A DNA stretch of 13,495 nucleotides, from assembly GCA_905210885.1 (NCBI GenBank), contig CAJLYO010000022.1, positions 1 to 13,495 of the forward strand. The letters run 5' to 3'. The DNA is from an uncultured Eubacteriales bacterium. Lineage in GTDB: Bacteria; Bacillota; Clostridia; Monoglobales; Firm-18. Positions 13,347-13,495 of this stretch are shown in pieces; positions within the stretch are counted from its first letter, which is position 1, and each line of letters starts with the position of its first letter. A program made the position numbers and the translations under genes. The notes under the pieces are model-generated. The model saw only the letters and a list, made by a program, of their open reading frames with translations, was not told the origin of the DNA and made no database searches.

Positions 13347-13495
13347 AGTACGATTTTCATATACATACAGCCCTGTCGCCCTGCGGAGATAACGACATGA
13401 CCCCGAACAACATAGTAAACATGGCATATTTAAAGGGGCTTGAAGCAATTGCGGTGACGGACCATAACTGCGCAAAAAATGTAGCGGCGGTTATA
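13343..13495 (+). CDS. PHP-domain phosphoesterase-like protein, N-terminal part
   Basis: The first 51 residues show a polymerase-and-histidinol-phosphatase (PHP) domain: FHIHT (5-9) with metal-binding His6 and His8, SPCGDNDMTP (12-21), and AVTDHN (37-42) with Asp40 and His41. These residues bind the metal cluster of a phosphoesterase. The start ATG overlaps the stop of the DRTGG gene (ATGA), showing translational coupling. The window ends inside the gene; full members are about 230-240 residues. Substrate is unknown. Its pairing with DRTGG suggests a hydrogenase-related gene cluster downstream. Confidence 0.88.
   Translation, partial: MKYDFHIHTALSPCGDNDMTPNNIVNMAYLKGLEAIAVTDHNCAKNVAAVI

Noticed and set aside
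1..13495. CRISPR arrays, insertion sequences, prophage or defence genes
   Set aside because: No regularly spaced repeats, transposase or integrase motifs, or long terminal inverted repeats were seen; gene content and codon style look uniformly chromosomal.

Overview
The window looks like a chromosomal segment of an anaerobic, low-to-moderate-GC Firmicute of class Clostridia, possibly an uncultured gut member. Several signs agree: strong AGGAGG-type ribosome binding sites, sigma-A promoters (TTGACA/TATAAT), three TTG starts, and Clostridia-typical families (TSCPD protein, paired P-loop ATPase, GT28 diacylglycerol glucosyltransferase, LtaS-like enzyme, DRTGG/PHP pair). No tRNA, rRNA, CRISPR array, insertion sequence or prophage gene was found. 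The species assignment is inference.

Left end, minus strand (1-2302): an aromatic-biosynthesis operon of DAHP synthase followed by the start of aroB (3-dehydroquinate synthase), with ispD (isoprenoid synthesis) upstream under its own promoter. The aroB frame carries a TAA stop near the window edge. Between ispD and DAHP synthase lie a consensus promoter, an unreported 43-codon ORF very rich in Phe and Tyr codons, a 9-bp antiterminator pairing and a U-tailed terminator hairpin. Together these read as a ribosome-mediated transcription attenuator sensing Phe/Tyr. This is the most interesting element in the window.

Middle, plus strand (2323-6135): a probable five-gene operon of a 54-aa lipoprotein, MTA/SAH nucleosidase, a TSCPD-domain protein, a GT28 glycolipid glycosyltransferase and a CCA-adding enzyme. 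It is followed by a tiny transcription unit with its own promoter, a 33-aa ORF and a terminator.

6137-10469: a minus-strand paired P-loop ATPase whose first nucleotide site has decayed lies divergent to an LtaS-like membrane phosphoglycerol transferase, which is followed closely by radA.

Right end (10507-13495): an AraC-family regulator diverges from a lone L-arabinose/L-fucose isomerase-family gene, with promoter elements of the two overlapping. After a strong terminator a new operon begins with a DRTGG-domain protein and a PHP-domain protein (cut by the window), a pair that in Clostridia usually belongs to [FeFe]-hydrogenase-linked gene clusters.
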